The position numbers and the translations under genes were made by a program. A stretch of DNA of 64,000 nt, taken from the NCBI GenBank assembly GCA_029204225.1, contig CM055098.1, positions 16,543,775-16,607,774 on the forward strand. The letters run 5' to 3'. Position 1 is the stretch's first letter. Every line of letters starts with the position of its first letter. The notes beneath the pieces were generated by a model. The model searched no databases, was not told where the DNA came from, and saw only the letters and a list, made by a program, of their open reading frames with translations. The DNA comes from Diphasiastrum complanatum. Taxonomy: Eukaryota > Streptophyta > Lycopodiopsida > Lycopodiales > Lycopodiaceae. This document shows positions 1-11,394 of this stretch, one piece after another.

Positions 1-341
1 TTCTCATCGAATGATAACCTGGGAATCACATTTAATTTGATACTTATTGTTTGACAAGTTTCATCATTCTGTTTAATACTATAAGGACTGGACTTCTTCT
101 ATTGTTTCTAATGTGAAATCTTGATCTGCTTGTCAATAATTGTGGATAGTAAAAGATTTTGAATTTTCTTGTTATTCACTTTGTGAAACAGGATAGTAGC
201 TGCAGTTGTGTTCTGATGCAAAAGCTCATCTCCTGTAACAGTATTAGAACCTGAATTGTTTTTGCGTTGTCCAATTAATAATTCTGTGATACATATGTAT
301 GCCGAAGTCTTCTATTAATAATTCATTCAATGTGGTTTTAG
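1..341 (+). other. Partial intron of the sphinganine hydroxylase gene
   Basis: No open frame continues upstream of the hydroxylase exon, and the stretch is AT-rich with T-runs. It ends in an AG at 340-341, directly before the conserved coding block; a second usable acceptor is the CAG at 351-353, in the same phase. Related plant proteins have about 100 more N-terminal residues, so earlier exons should lie to the left of the window. This is an inference from coding content, not from a seen donor site. Confidence 0.6.
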
Positions 342-884
342 ATGACCTCTCAGACAGGTGATTCTCAAACTTTACCTCAGGACTCTTTCATAACGCAGAC
401 TGGCAAATTTTTGATTGGAATGCTGGTGATGGACACATGGCAGTACTTTATACATCGGTACATGCACATCAATAAGTTCCTGTATCGGCATGTGCATTCA
501 TATCATCATAAATTGGTTGTTCCTTATGCATTTGGAGCACTTTACAATCACCCACTGGAGGCTTTGTTGCTCGACACTGTTGGAGGAGCTGTGTCCTTTC
601 TTCTCTCAGGGATGACACCGCGAACATCCGTGTTTTTCTTCTCGTTTGCAACTATCAAAACCGTGGACGATCACTCTGGGCTTCGGCTGCCTGGAAATCC
701 TTTTCACATCTTTTTTCACAATAATGCTGCATATCACGACATTCATCACCAACTCCATGGCACAAAGTACAATTTCTCACAGCCTTTCTTTGTTACTTGG
801 GACAAACTTCTCGGAACGCATATGCCTTTTACTTTAGAAAAACGAGTGGATGGTGGTCTTGAAGCAAGGCCAGTTAAAGACTGA
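342..884 (+). CDS. SBH: Sphinganine C4-monooxygenase (sphingoid base hydroxylase), last exon
   Basis: This is the C-terminal part of an ER membrane di-iron hydroxylase of the fatty acid hydroxylase superfamily. The family adds the C4 hydroxyl to sphinganine to make phytosphingosine in ceramide synthesis. The histidine clusters are visible in order: HRYMH near residue 38, HSYHH near 52, and HDIHHQLH near 133. The family context between and after them is conserved too (ALYNHPLE, TIKTVDDH, LPGNPFHIFF, TKYNFSQPFF, WDKLLGT). The 180 residues cover about two thirds of the usual length of roughly 260, so this is a terminal exon. The ATG at 342 is probably internal to the protein rather than the true start. 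The frame is intact to TGA at 882-884, and the end GLEARPVKD matches the family tail. Function is inferred from homology recalled by eye. Confidence 0.88.
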   Translation: MTSQTGDSQTLPQDSFITQTGKFLIGMLVMDTWQYFIHRYMHINKFLYRHVHSYHHKLVVPYAFGALYNHPLEALLLDTVGGAVSFLLSGMTPRTSVFFFSFATIKTVDDHSGLRLPGNPFHIFFHNNAAYHDIHHQLHGTKYNFSQPFFVTWDKLLGTHMPFTLEKRVDGGLEARPVKD

Positions 885-1000
885 GATAGTAGAAGTATTT
901 ATTTCTCTGTCCCCATAGCCTTATGGATGGCTGTCTTGAACCAAGGCCAGTTAAGGGTTGAAATAATAGAGATATTTACTTTTATGTGTCCATGGCCTTT
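847..1000 (+). repeat. 77-bp tandem duplication across the hydroxylase stop codon
   Basis: Copy 1 (847-923) contains the last codons, the stop and the start of the 3' UTR. Copy 2 (924-1000) repeats it with substitutions but no clear length change. Both copies share TGGATGG, GTCTTGAA, AAGGCCAGTTAA and a final catagCCTT/catggCCTT. Copy 2 can still be read as DGCLEPRPVKG followed by a stop, paralleling DGGLEARPVKD in copy 1. It lies in the 3' UTR. Confidence 0.85.
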
Positions 1001-2058
1001 TACCCTTATCATTATTAGGGACCACTGAAAATGTAAATCTGTTATTGGCATGCCTTATAATTTTTGCTCAATACTGGAAGTGGGTTTTTACAGAAGAAGG
1101 AACAATTATGGACTCTTAAAGTGTTCAGTCTCAACCATAAGCTTATTATAGCTGATTGTGAAATAGTGTGATGATGTCAGAGATGGTGGTGAACAGCTCA
1201 AAATTGTCTCATGGGTAAAAGTATCACCATTGTTTTAGGCTACAGAGAGGTATTTGTATATGGTTGCCAAAGCGCATTTGTTCATATGACAGTTTCTTAA
1301 TTCTAGATGCTAGTGCACAAGGCAATGTCTGTCGCTATTCTTCAGAGTGTTTCTCTCCTGATGGGAGACTTAGCTTTCTTTTTATTGTTCAGTTATGAGC
1401 TTGTGGTCTTCTCTCATTTTTCAAAATTTGAGCTGTATTATGTGGGAAACTTACTCATCCTAACCCTTCATTATAAGGACATGTTTGACCTTATGAAATC
1501 TGTACATAACTTCGAAACAACTGGGCTACTACTATTAAAGTGGCTGTTTGCCATGAGCATTAAGTTCATAAACTGAAGAATCAATGAATCACAATGAAGA
1601 CATTTTAAGCTAACCGGGCTTTCTGGTTATTAAAACTAGTTTCAAATACCTCAATCTAGAATATTGACGAAAGTTAAGACCATATGACTAAACTGGTACA
1701 CTGGAATGATTTGAGAACCTTTTCCATGATTTTGGAATGAATTGAGAGCCTTACGTGTACTTTGTGGTGCATTTAGACTGCTATCATCTAGTTTAAACAT
1801 TCATTTTTAGAACCCAATATCTTATTGTCTTCCAGCCATGAGCGTGTTGGCTTAGAACTTGGTTTTTGATTGCCCACCCAGGTTCGACTTTTTATGCAAA
1901 TGCGCTTATCAGGACACTCAGGTGTTGCTGCATTTAAGCTTGTTAAAAGCACACCACCTAGATGCTGCTGGGATGATGTTTGCTGATTGTCCTTAGGGGC
2001 TGTTCTACTGCATATGGGTTTGGACGGGCAGTTTGCACGATTCACTCGCCCTCTGGAA
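1001..2058. other. 3' flank of the hydroxylase gene, no gene seen
   Basis: No recognisable protein, RNA gene or transposon end was found. Short open frames (for example 1307-1576 on plus, 1788-2123 on minus) have no family motif. The first 150-200 bases are presumably 3' UTR. Confidence 0.5.
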
Positions 2059-2420
2059 TGTTCATTGTTCTGTTTTGGCCTAACTGCCTGTCGATTAAAT
2101 TGTGAATATAGTGTAAATGTCATACATGTTCTGTAATTAATATCTTTTGCCTCTCTTTGTGGTGTGTCCTGTTAGAGGAAAAAAAAACTTCTGTTATGAG
2201 GTTAGGCTTATAAAATATAAGTATGAATGTGTGTTCATTGTTCTGTTTTGGCCTAACTGCCTGTCGATTAAATTGTGAATATAGTGTAAATGTCATACGT
2301 TTTGGCCTAACTGCTTGTCGATAAATTGTGAATATAGTTTAAATGTCATACATGTTCTATAATTAATCTCTTTCGCCTCCCTTTGTGGTGTGTCCTGTTA
2401 GAGGAAAAAAAATTCTGTTA
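2059..2420. repeat. Imperfect triplicated block
   Basis: A block starting gTTCATTGTTCTGTTTTGGCC and running to the A-run after GTGTCCTGTTAGAGG occurs at about 2059-2190. A shortened copy lies at 2232-2298, followed directly by a third copy at 2299-2415. Copies 1 and 3 share the whole right half (CATACATGTTCT, then GGTGTGTCCTGTTAGAGG and an A-run). Copy 2 stops at CATAC where copy 3 begins, so the two are joined head to tail. Confidence 0.85.
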
Positions 2421-2524
2421 GCTAAAAAGCTAGCTAGTCTTGGAAAATCCAAGTTTTATTGAAGCTAGTACAATAGCTACCACTTAGATCCTTGTGGTTG
2501 AAGTTGTTTGACATTCAATTCTCT

Positions 2525-2528
<4 letters not shown>

Positions 2529-2584
<56 letters not shown>
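2529..2584. repeat. (GA)n microsatellite
   Basis: About 28 uninterrupted GA units. Nothing around it suggests coding function. Confidence 0.97.
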
Positions 2585-2589
<5 letters not shown>

Positions 2590-3701
2590 TGCAAATGCAT
2601 AAATAAGAGATTGCAAAAGGCTTTGTCACTCAACATCACTCTCAAAAGAGTAGTCAAGATATTTTGAGCTATTGAATAGCTACATGTGGTAGCACCAATG
2701 CCGCATGTCCATAGATGTGTGGTGGGATTGTTAAAGTCACAATTATAGTTACATAAATTTTCTGTTTATAATGGACTCTTCAAAGTATGTCCTTAAAACT
2801 GTGACATGGGTACATGTGAATTGACGTATGAATGTTGGAATGCCTAAAATGATGAGTCGAATTTTACAGAATGAGGGACTTGCCTTTATGACTATAGTAA
2901 TTGCTAGATTGATGGATACATCACAAATAAGCTATCTAGGCCATTGGTGTATAAAATAGAGTCATATCTCATAGTAAACTTTCTTAGTCCCTTTTGGATG
3001 TACAAGTTGTTTTTCTAAAATTATGGTGTGTGTACTCTTGATTACCGTGGATGAGAGTCACACACCATTGCCCATTTGCAACAATATATTGATAAAATTT
3101 ACTCTGATAGTGCAACAAAAAATAATAACCATTGTTGTAGCTTGACTAAAAATATAAGGATTGGTTTATCTTCTTGGTCTAACTACATATTAAATGTTTT
3201 TTAAGAATATGACTTTACAATCTTCGAATTGTCTCCTCCTCAATCATCGGTTCATTTTGAAAAATTGTAGAATATTTGGTTAGTGATTTCAGATGATGGA
3301 AAAACGTTCTTTTTTATTTTATTTATATCACTATTAGTATTTTAAAAATATTTCTAAAATTAAAAAAATATCACTTGTATAATTTATGTTGGCTAAGAAT
3401 TTATTTTTCTTGTGATCATTGATTGAATATCGCGTCAAGATCTATCTTCCAAAAGCAAATTGAATTCACAAGATTGATAATATGAGTTTAGTACATAATA
3501 AAAATCACATTGTGCCCTAGAATTCAGTATATAAAGTGGTGCTTTGTAATTCATTTCTCATGTTCAATCAAGGTGGAAACTCTACCAAATTGCAATTGGA
3601 TGTTCTTTCTATTTCTTTCTTGCCCCATCTCTCACGTTTTCTTGTGATCTTGTTATTATTTGGATTTGTTAATTGTTGGTATTGAGTCTTGTTATGGTTT
3701 T
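2585..3701. other. AT-rich stretch, no gene seen
   Basis: No family motif, LTR end or RNA gene was recognised. A 38-bp piece at 3638-3675 reappears inverted at 28471-28508 with one mismatch. Confidence 0.5.
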
Positions 3702-4760
<1,059 letters not shown>

Positions 4761-5183
4761 TAGCGAACTTGTAATAATGGTTGTAAGGCCCAAAGTAGCC
4801 AAATAAGACCCCAAAATTATAGTAGAGGCACAAATGACCACTATAAATAGCTGAGGTCTTGCTAAATTTGGGGGCTATTGTTCATTTTGTAATTTTGAGT
4901 TTTAAGAGATCTTGGAGCCTCTCTTGGAGAGCTTTCTTGATGAAGAAAGTGGTTCATGTGCCTAAAATCACATGAGAGCTATGATCATGCTCTAGAATCA
5001 AGCCCTATCTTGTGAATGATCAATAATCATGAATAAAGATACCTTACTTTGCCTATTTTGGTGAAGTTTTGCTACTTATAGCAATCTTCTTGATTTTTGA
5101 CTAGTTTCTTGATTTCTTGCATTTCCATTGTAATTTGATGTTTAATGAATGGATTAGATGTTTGAATGATAAGGCACATGACA
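4761..5183 (+). repeat. Element H 5' LTR, 5'-truncated
   Basis: It matches 9233-9658 almost base for base, from TAGCG(A/G)ACTTGTAATAATGG to GGCACATGACA. A TATA-like CACTATAAATAG lies at about 4838-4849, followed by a likely transcript start region. A short indel near the end (aagg against aaggttgg) separates the copies. The first ~135 bases found in the 3' LTR are absent here. Confidence 0.88.
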
Positions 5184-5187
5184 ATTT

Positions 5188-5199
5188 TGGTATCAGAAC
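5188..5199 (+). other. Element H primer-binding site
   Basis: TGGTATCAGAAC resembles the TGGTATCAGAGC core complementary to plant initiator methionine tRNA. It starts four bases after the LTR end. Confidence 0.65.
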
Positions 5200-6558
5200 A
5201 TTAGATCCTATCCCCATCAGATATGGTGGATTTTGTTAAATTTGGTAGAGTTTCTTGTTCTAGTTTTCTTGTTTTCTCAATTTCTAGCAAGCTTTGATTT
5301 AATTTTTGACCATTTAATCTTCATTATTTGTGTGATTTCTTATTGCATATTAGTAGATCTTTTGTTAGCTTTTGGGAGGTACTGAGATTTTCTGATTTGG
5401 AGCTATAATGACCAAGTTATGGCCATTTTTGTGTTTTCATACCAATTTTAGCTAGTTATAGTTTTTGTAGTCTGTTTTTCTCCATTTTTGATTGAAGTTT
5501 TGGTCGAAGTTTGTGACTGTATTTCTATAGGATTATAAATCTTGGTCTTAGCTTGAATTTGACCCAATTTGCATCCAATTTGGTTGAAAATTGAGAGAGA
5601 TGTGACAGTTCTTGTGAAGGAGGTCTAAAACTAATTTTTGGTGGAAATTTGGGAGAGAACCACTTCAACTTTTCATTTCTGAAGTTTTGATTCTTTGATA
5701 GATTTTTTCCTATTTCTTCATTTTGAAGTTTTCGTAGGTTCATTTAAAAAAAAAAATTGACCTAACCCTACCCTTGCACGACCCTAACCCTACGTTTGCA
5801 ATTTAGGGCAAGAAAAAAAAAATTGCAAAAAACAAAGAGATATGCTGCCAAAAAAATTTAACCCTAATTCTGAGTTTAAAACCTAATTAAAAAAAACAAG
5901 ATTCCGTTAAAGATTATTCTCTAAATATTCTCTCCCTCCCCTCAACGTGCCCGATTAAAAAAAATTTCCTGGTTATTCCTAATTCTTTGTCGAGTTTTAC
6001 AACTTTTTGTTACGAGCACAACAATGTTTCAAGGATTTCAAATCTTATAGAATTAGATTTGTTAAATTATTTAAGAACCCCTATTCCTAAGTTCGTTCAT
6101 TTCTTATTCTCCACCAAGTTTTTAAACTTCCATAACTTTTTTATATGATTCCGGATTTCAGTACTGCAAGAACGAAAAGTGCTCAGTTCTCCGAGCTTAA
6201 TATAGTAGCTTTACTTTCTTAATCATTCCACCGATTTTATTTTATTTTTCTATTTGTCTTTATCCTTTTCTAAGTTCTTATATACATTGAATTTTTGAAT
6301 TCTTTGAATTCTCATAATTACTCTGTGTGATCTCGGATTTCAGTGTCGTCGAAAGCAAGCTTCATTAGCTCAACAAGATTGTCAGTGTAGAAGTCTTATT
6401 TGGATCAAAATTTGACCTCTTCAAAAGTCCTTTTTACTTGCTCTAATCGAAAAGCTCATGCCTATTGTCACCGCTTAACTACACCTTGTTAAAACTGGTT
6501 TCCATACCATTTCCAAATTCTTCCCAAGATTGCAATCCATAGTTACAAGATTTAGTCA

Positions 6559-8708
6559 TACTGTGATGACGATTGTGACAATGATGTGGAGGAATATTGG
6601 GATCAAGGTGATGATTACATCGAAGATTATGACCAAGGTGACGATATCGCTGATAACAATCAGTATCAAGACTAGAACGATGATTTGGCTAATGATGATC
6701 AGTATCAGGACTACAACGACGCTGCTGAACTTGACCATTACTCTGAAGATTTCAACAACGATCAGCAGAGTGAGGAACAAAACGAAGCGGTCATGGAAAA
6801 TGGCTCTGCAGATGAAGCAATTGAACCCTTCGATGATAAAGATGAATTGGACTTTAATGATGGTGTTTATCAAGGTCAAGATCAAGTCCAATTTACTACT
6901 GAGGATCAGTTTGAAGTGATATGCGTGGATGAGCAACAACAGGTGCATTGTGGAGCAGAAGACCAATATGAGCCCATGGATCAATTCTATGATCTTGAAA
7001 AACTCAAAAGACGACATCATCATGGTGCAGAACAACATTTCGATCATAATGAAGATGATTATGTTGATTATGAGATTCATGAAAATGCCTATGAAAGTGA
7101 AGAAATTGACAACAATGAAGGGTGTTCTCTCTATGCCACTACAGGTATGACTAGTCCTTCTTTGATGGGAACATCATTTGCCGATGCAAATGATTCTAAG
7201 GATCGAAGGAATAACACATCATATATCATCCGAACCTGTTAGAGTTCTCACTAGAGTAGAACGCCAACACCAAGAACAACAACAACACATTTCCAAATCA
7301 GTTGACCATCCGAGGAGCCCAATGACAGCTTCCACTTTACCCAAAGATTACCCAGACCCAAAAGTGGAATAATGGCTATACAATGAATTTTGAGATGAGT
7401 TTTTGCGCAAGGTGCGACAAGTGGAGCGACAATTTCCAGTCCCTATGCCATTGTGGTAGGTGGAGCGACAATTTCTAGTCCCTATGTCAATTTTGTGGGA
7501 AGTCTCACGCCATCAACTCAACAACAGTGGGTCGGTATTCATGGAAGATCAGATAATAGTGTAGACCCTACTTTCAATAAAGTGAACGGTGGAACAAAAG
7601 AAATATTAGGTACACTTTTAACTGCCATACAAGATAGTACCGAACAAATGAAACAAACAGGACAACAATTACAAGAAAGGTCAGAGTGAAGATGGGAAGA
7701 AATGTACAACAAGATGGTCGATCATTTTGACTCTATTTTGCAATCGACTGGTATTCCACCACAACCAATTGATATTCGAACTACTAATCCTGAATTATGT
7801 ACCACTGTTGATGTTTATAAAACAACGTTTCCTCTAGTCCAAGGGCAAACTTCCATGCTAAAGGCAAATATCGATCGAGATGTTTTGAACAAACAAGATT
7901 ATGAATCTTCTGCTGAAGCTGATGACTTCAAGGAAGGAAGAAAAATATTTAATATCGATCTATCTTCCATGAAGACAAATCAATATCAGCAAAGCACCAA
8001 TGGACAGGTGGATGAAGACCAATTTGAGAATCCAGATCAAGTCTTGTCCGACAGTTGTAATGATCATGACCAAGGTCAAAATAAGGAGGTATACTATGAA
8101 CATAACGAACTTCTACGACTACAGTTAAATCATGAGTACAATTCGATTGCCGAGAATTATGCTATACTCCACAAATCAGTGGTTATGACCATATTATTGA
8201 TAATGATTTATATGGAATTATTTCAGAACATGGATTAAGCAAGTGGTATAACACTGATGCAAAATTCAAATACCAATACAACAACGAGCTTTTTGATGAT
8301 GAAATTGGTATTAACTTTGCTTCAATGAAGTCAAGAATAAGAGATCCATCCAAAGATCTGAAGCAAATCTGCACCGAGCTACCAACTAATGAATCTAATG
8401 TGATGTTGATGGAAGGAGTTGGTGCAAAATCCTTGAACATTCTTGCATTAGAGGATGTCATCAATTCTATCAACAAGGAAAACATGTTAACTTGGAAACT
8501 AAATTCAAAACCGTCAAATTCCTTGTGTACAGATGACCAAAAAGATCCCTACACTGCATGGGATTTGATGAATCCGAATGTGGGATGCAAGGCTCTAATA
8601 ACTACCCTGGAGTTAGAAATGGATACCACTATGCTACATCAAGGAGCTATGCATAAGGCTATAGCATCGGATGCAGGGACAAAAAAAGACGCATCTGGAA
8701 TTGGATAG
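6559..8708 (+). pseudogene. Element H decayed acidic ORF, function unknown
   Basis: One long reading frame can be followed with a few stops and frameshifts: about 6559-7242 (stop near 6676), 7178-7375 in another frame, 7453-8238 (stop at 7687-7689) and 8325-8708. The first part is strikingly rich in Asp, Glu, Gln, Tyr and His (for example DDYIEDYDQGDD, NDDQYQDYND). A middle segment reads FLRKVRQVERQFPVPMP, beside a 39-bp duplication near 7420-7495. There is no zinc knuckle, protease or RT motif. It may be a divergent gag or a captured sequence; I do not recognise it. Stops show it is no longer translated whole. Confidence 0.5.
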
Positions 8709-9097
8709 CCCATCCAATCAAGGAAGATATTGAGGAAGAAGACTTTCGAATGTCTGTTGCTTGGATCCTGTCAACCCATGCAAAATTAATGCAACTTGAG
8801 GCTTTCCTATGTTTCATCAATCTCTTCTTCAGTGATCTTATCAAATCTTGGGATCAGTTGTAGATCAAAGGTCCTTTATTAAGAATTCTCATTGCAACCT
8901 TGTTCTACACTAAAAAGTTGAGGCAACAAAATTTGATGGTAGATGGCTAATGACAAGAATAATACAAGAAAAGATGTTCTTTACTCAAGTTGGCCAAATA
9001 TCTTCGACTACCACCAACGGATTCATGAAGCATGGCACTCAACAAAAGAGATACATGGTCTTCATTTTGGGGGCAAAAATGCTTAAAGTAGGGGGAG

Positions 9098-9658
9098 TGT
9101 CATGTGCCGCACGTAATTAGCCCATGAGCTTACTAATGAGTTGCCAAATATGGCCATGGAGCTAAAGTAGACTAGAGTTAGTCATAAGGACAACTAATAA
9201 GGTGGCTCAAACAACCTCGCTATATTTGTGAATAGCGGACTTGTAATAATGGTTGTAAGGCCCAAATTAGCCAAATAAGGCCCCAAACTTATAGTAGAGG
9301 CACAAACGACCACTATAAATAGCTGAGGTCGTGCTAAATTTGGGGCTATTGTTCATTTTGTAATTTTGAGTTTTAAGAGATCTTGGAGCTTCTCTTGGAG
9401 AGCTTTCTTGATGAAGAAAGTGGTTCATGTGCCTAAAGTCACATGAGAGCTATGATCATGCTCTAGAATCAGGCCCTATCTTGTGAATGATCAATAATCA
9501 TGAATAAAGATACCTTACTTTGCCTATTTTGGTGAAGTTTTGCTACTTTTAGCAATCTTCTTAATTTTTGACTAGTTTCTTGATTTCTTGCATTTCCATT
9601 GTAATTTCATGTTCAATGAATGGATTAGATGTTTGAATGCTAAGGTTGGCACATGACA
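9098..9658 (+). repeat. Element H 3' LTR, complete
   Basis: This is a 561-bp LTR with TGTCATGTGCC at the start and its exact reverse complement at the end. It is preceded by a polypurine tract. The TATA-like box of the 5' LTR is present (about 9311-9322). It is followed by TGATT, the base string expected as target duplication, with no partner on the left because that end is missing. Confidence 0.88.
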
Positions 9659-10099
9659 TGATTCATATTGTGAATCATAATTGATCTAAATGTTCATTCA
9701 GTGTATTTGAAATGATTGTAAGAGGTTAGTGGCTATGTAGTACTATATGCCACACATAGTATATTTGCAGTTCTTGTCATAATCTCCACACTAAAATAAG
9801 AATTCGTATCATGAAATTTTAGCTTTTTTCTATTTTTTAGCAGTGTCGAAATCCCGACACATTTAAAATCCATCAGATTTTGAAGGCAAAAAATAAAAGT
9901 GTCGGATTCTGATGGCCACGTGGCAAAACAAAAAAAATGGAAAAAGAAAATTTGTCGAAATCAGATGTCCACGTAGAAAAAAAACACGGGAAAAAAAATT
10001 TCACGGTTTCTTTTTTGCCATGTGGACGTCGGATTCTGATGGTCCGTCAACCACGTGGACATCGGAATAGTTGAGAATACAGTTTAAAAACATGACCAA
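9659..10099. other. Spacer with repeated G-box-like motifs
   Basis: There is no gene. GTCGGATTCTGATGG occurs at 9901 and 10028, with a weaker copy near 9954. Each is followed by CCACGT; GCCACGTGGC at 9915-9924 is a full palindrome and CCACGTGG recurs at 10051-10058. A small hairpin GTGTCG/CGACAC sits at 9843-9860. It may be the remains of a foldback element. Confidence 0.55.
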
Positions 10100-11349
10100 A
10101 TCAATCACCACAACACAACGTCAAGTGCAATAAGACAAGACAACAGAATTGCTCTCCCACAAACTGTATATTCATGTTCATAAGCAAGTACAAAGATGAA
10201 GTTGCTTAAAAGTGTTGGAGAGAGGGGGAGAATAAATGATGAACACGAACGAGAAACGAACTCGAACAAGAAACGAATGAGGAACGAACTCAAACAAAAA
10301 ATGTTCGTGCGCAGCAGAATGAACTATACGACTCTCTCCGTAAGCATGACTACGCCTATCAGAATAAACAGAACTTTAGTGATAAAAATCATGGTCATTC
10401 TAGATTATGCAGCCAAACATTAATAGATGAAGCACCAGAAGAATAATTTGTCATGAATAGCAAGACAAATTATATGTCGCGAATGATTCGCAAAGAGTTA
10501 GACTGTGCTCGACTGATAATTAGTCGCGAATGATTCGCGAAAGACAAGACTAAATGTTAGTCATCTATTACCAGAAAGAACAACTAGAAAGATCAGACAG
10601 AATGAAGAATAAGCATAGCAATATTAACACGGATCTGAATGCAGAACAAAGAGCTATACCAGATTAAGTATATCATCTATACATGTCAATAATGTGGTAG
10701 AGCACAATACAGTAGCAGACAAAACCACGTGCCCTACAAAGCTTATTTTAATCTGTAAAAAAAAAGGAATAATATCTTAATTCTGACAAAAAATGAAGAA
10801 TCAATGCTCAGGACATCGACTTTGTTTATTTCGTCTTCTTCTGCTCTCTTCGTCTTATCATACTCATTTTCTTGAATACACGAATGGTATCCAATATATA
10901 TACACATAATATTACAGGTGTGTAGATGTAGAAAGTACAAAGTGGATGTGTTGTCTGTTAGGAGATCGTGGGTGGCTGCAATCGTTGTCCAATATGTTAG
11001 CGCAACTGCATGGGGTGAGTGTGAAAAGAGTGCGACGTTAGTCAGTGCTGAAATGAACGTTGGCGATGATGCAAAAAGTGCGTCACTCTTACGATCAACC
11101 TTAGGATTAGATTTACAGGGTGCCTTTGCTTTTAGGGCACCTTTGGCATTCTGTAAGATAGTGTTCCCTTTTCGCCTGTCACCATAGCCTGTGTAAAAAA
11201 AACACAGTGTCACGATTCTTTCGCCTTTTCTTCGTCTGTACGAATTTGCATGTAAATATGCAGACTGCATGACAACGTTAGTAAATATGCAGCATGAATG
11301 GAGGCGAATTAAAATGGGATTTAGGAGAGTAGAGGGAATAAATCCAACA
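10100..11349 (-). repeat. Element I 3' LTR (left end approximate)
   Basis: The right end (minus-strand start) TGTTGGATTTATTCCCTC at 11349 follows the polypurine tract, and nearly the same start occurs at 51761 in element J. The body carries two TCGCGAATGATTCGC(A/G)AA motifs near 10480-10545. Around 10300-10420 it matches the LTR fragment at 54.24-54.40 kb (GCATGACTACGCCTATCA, GCAGCCAAACATTA). A long open frame on minus (10743-11405) inside it has no known motif. Confidence 0.65.
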
Positions 11350-11394
11350 CCCCCCCTTAATCTGGATCCGTGGATGCCTTGATCTTCAGACTGA

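Larger units (their letters stand above)
4761..9658 (+). mobile_element. Element H: non-autonomous LTR retrotransposon
   Basis: Two LTR copies in direct orientation flank about 3.9 kb. The 3' LTR begins TGTCATGTGCC and ends GGCACATGACA, a perfect 11-bp terminal inverted repeat. A PBS-like TGGTATCAGAAC (5188-5199) follows the 5' LTR, and the polypurine tract AAAGTAGGGGGAG ends at 9097. No protease, reverse transcriptase, RNase H or integrase motif was found inside, only a decayed acidic ORF. This fits a large non-autonomous element (LARD or TR-GAG type) that would need enzymes from elsewhere. The 5' LTR lacks its first ~135 bases, so no target duplication can be tested. Confidence 0.8.

Noticed and set aside
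1307-1576. 89-codon hydrophobic frame downstream of the hydroxylase gene
   Set aside because: No family resemblance, AT-driven hydrophobic codons and no supporting signals.
5755-5800. CCCTAACCCTA-like strings suggesting telomere repeat
   Set aside because: Only two or three imperfect units in AT-rich DNA; far too few for an interstitial telomere tract.
6530-6919. Met/Ile/Thr-rich open frame on plus and its minus-strand counterpart at 6556-7080
   Set aside because: Both are shadow frames of the acidic, GAT/GAA-rich element H sequence and have no motif of their own.
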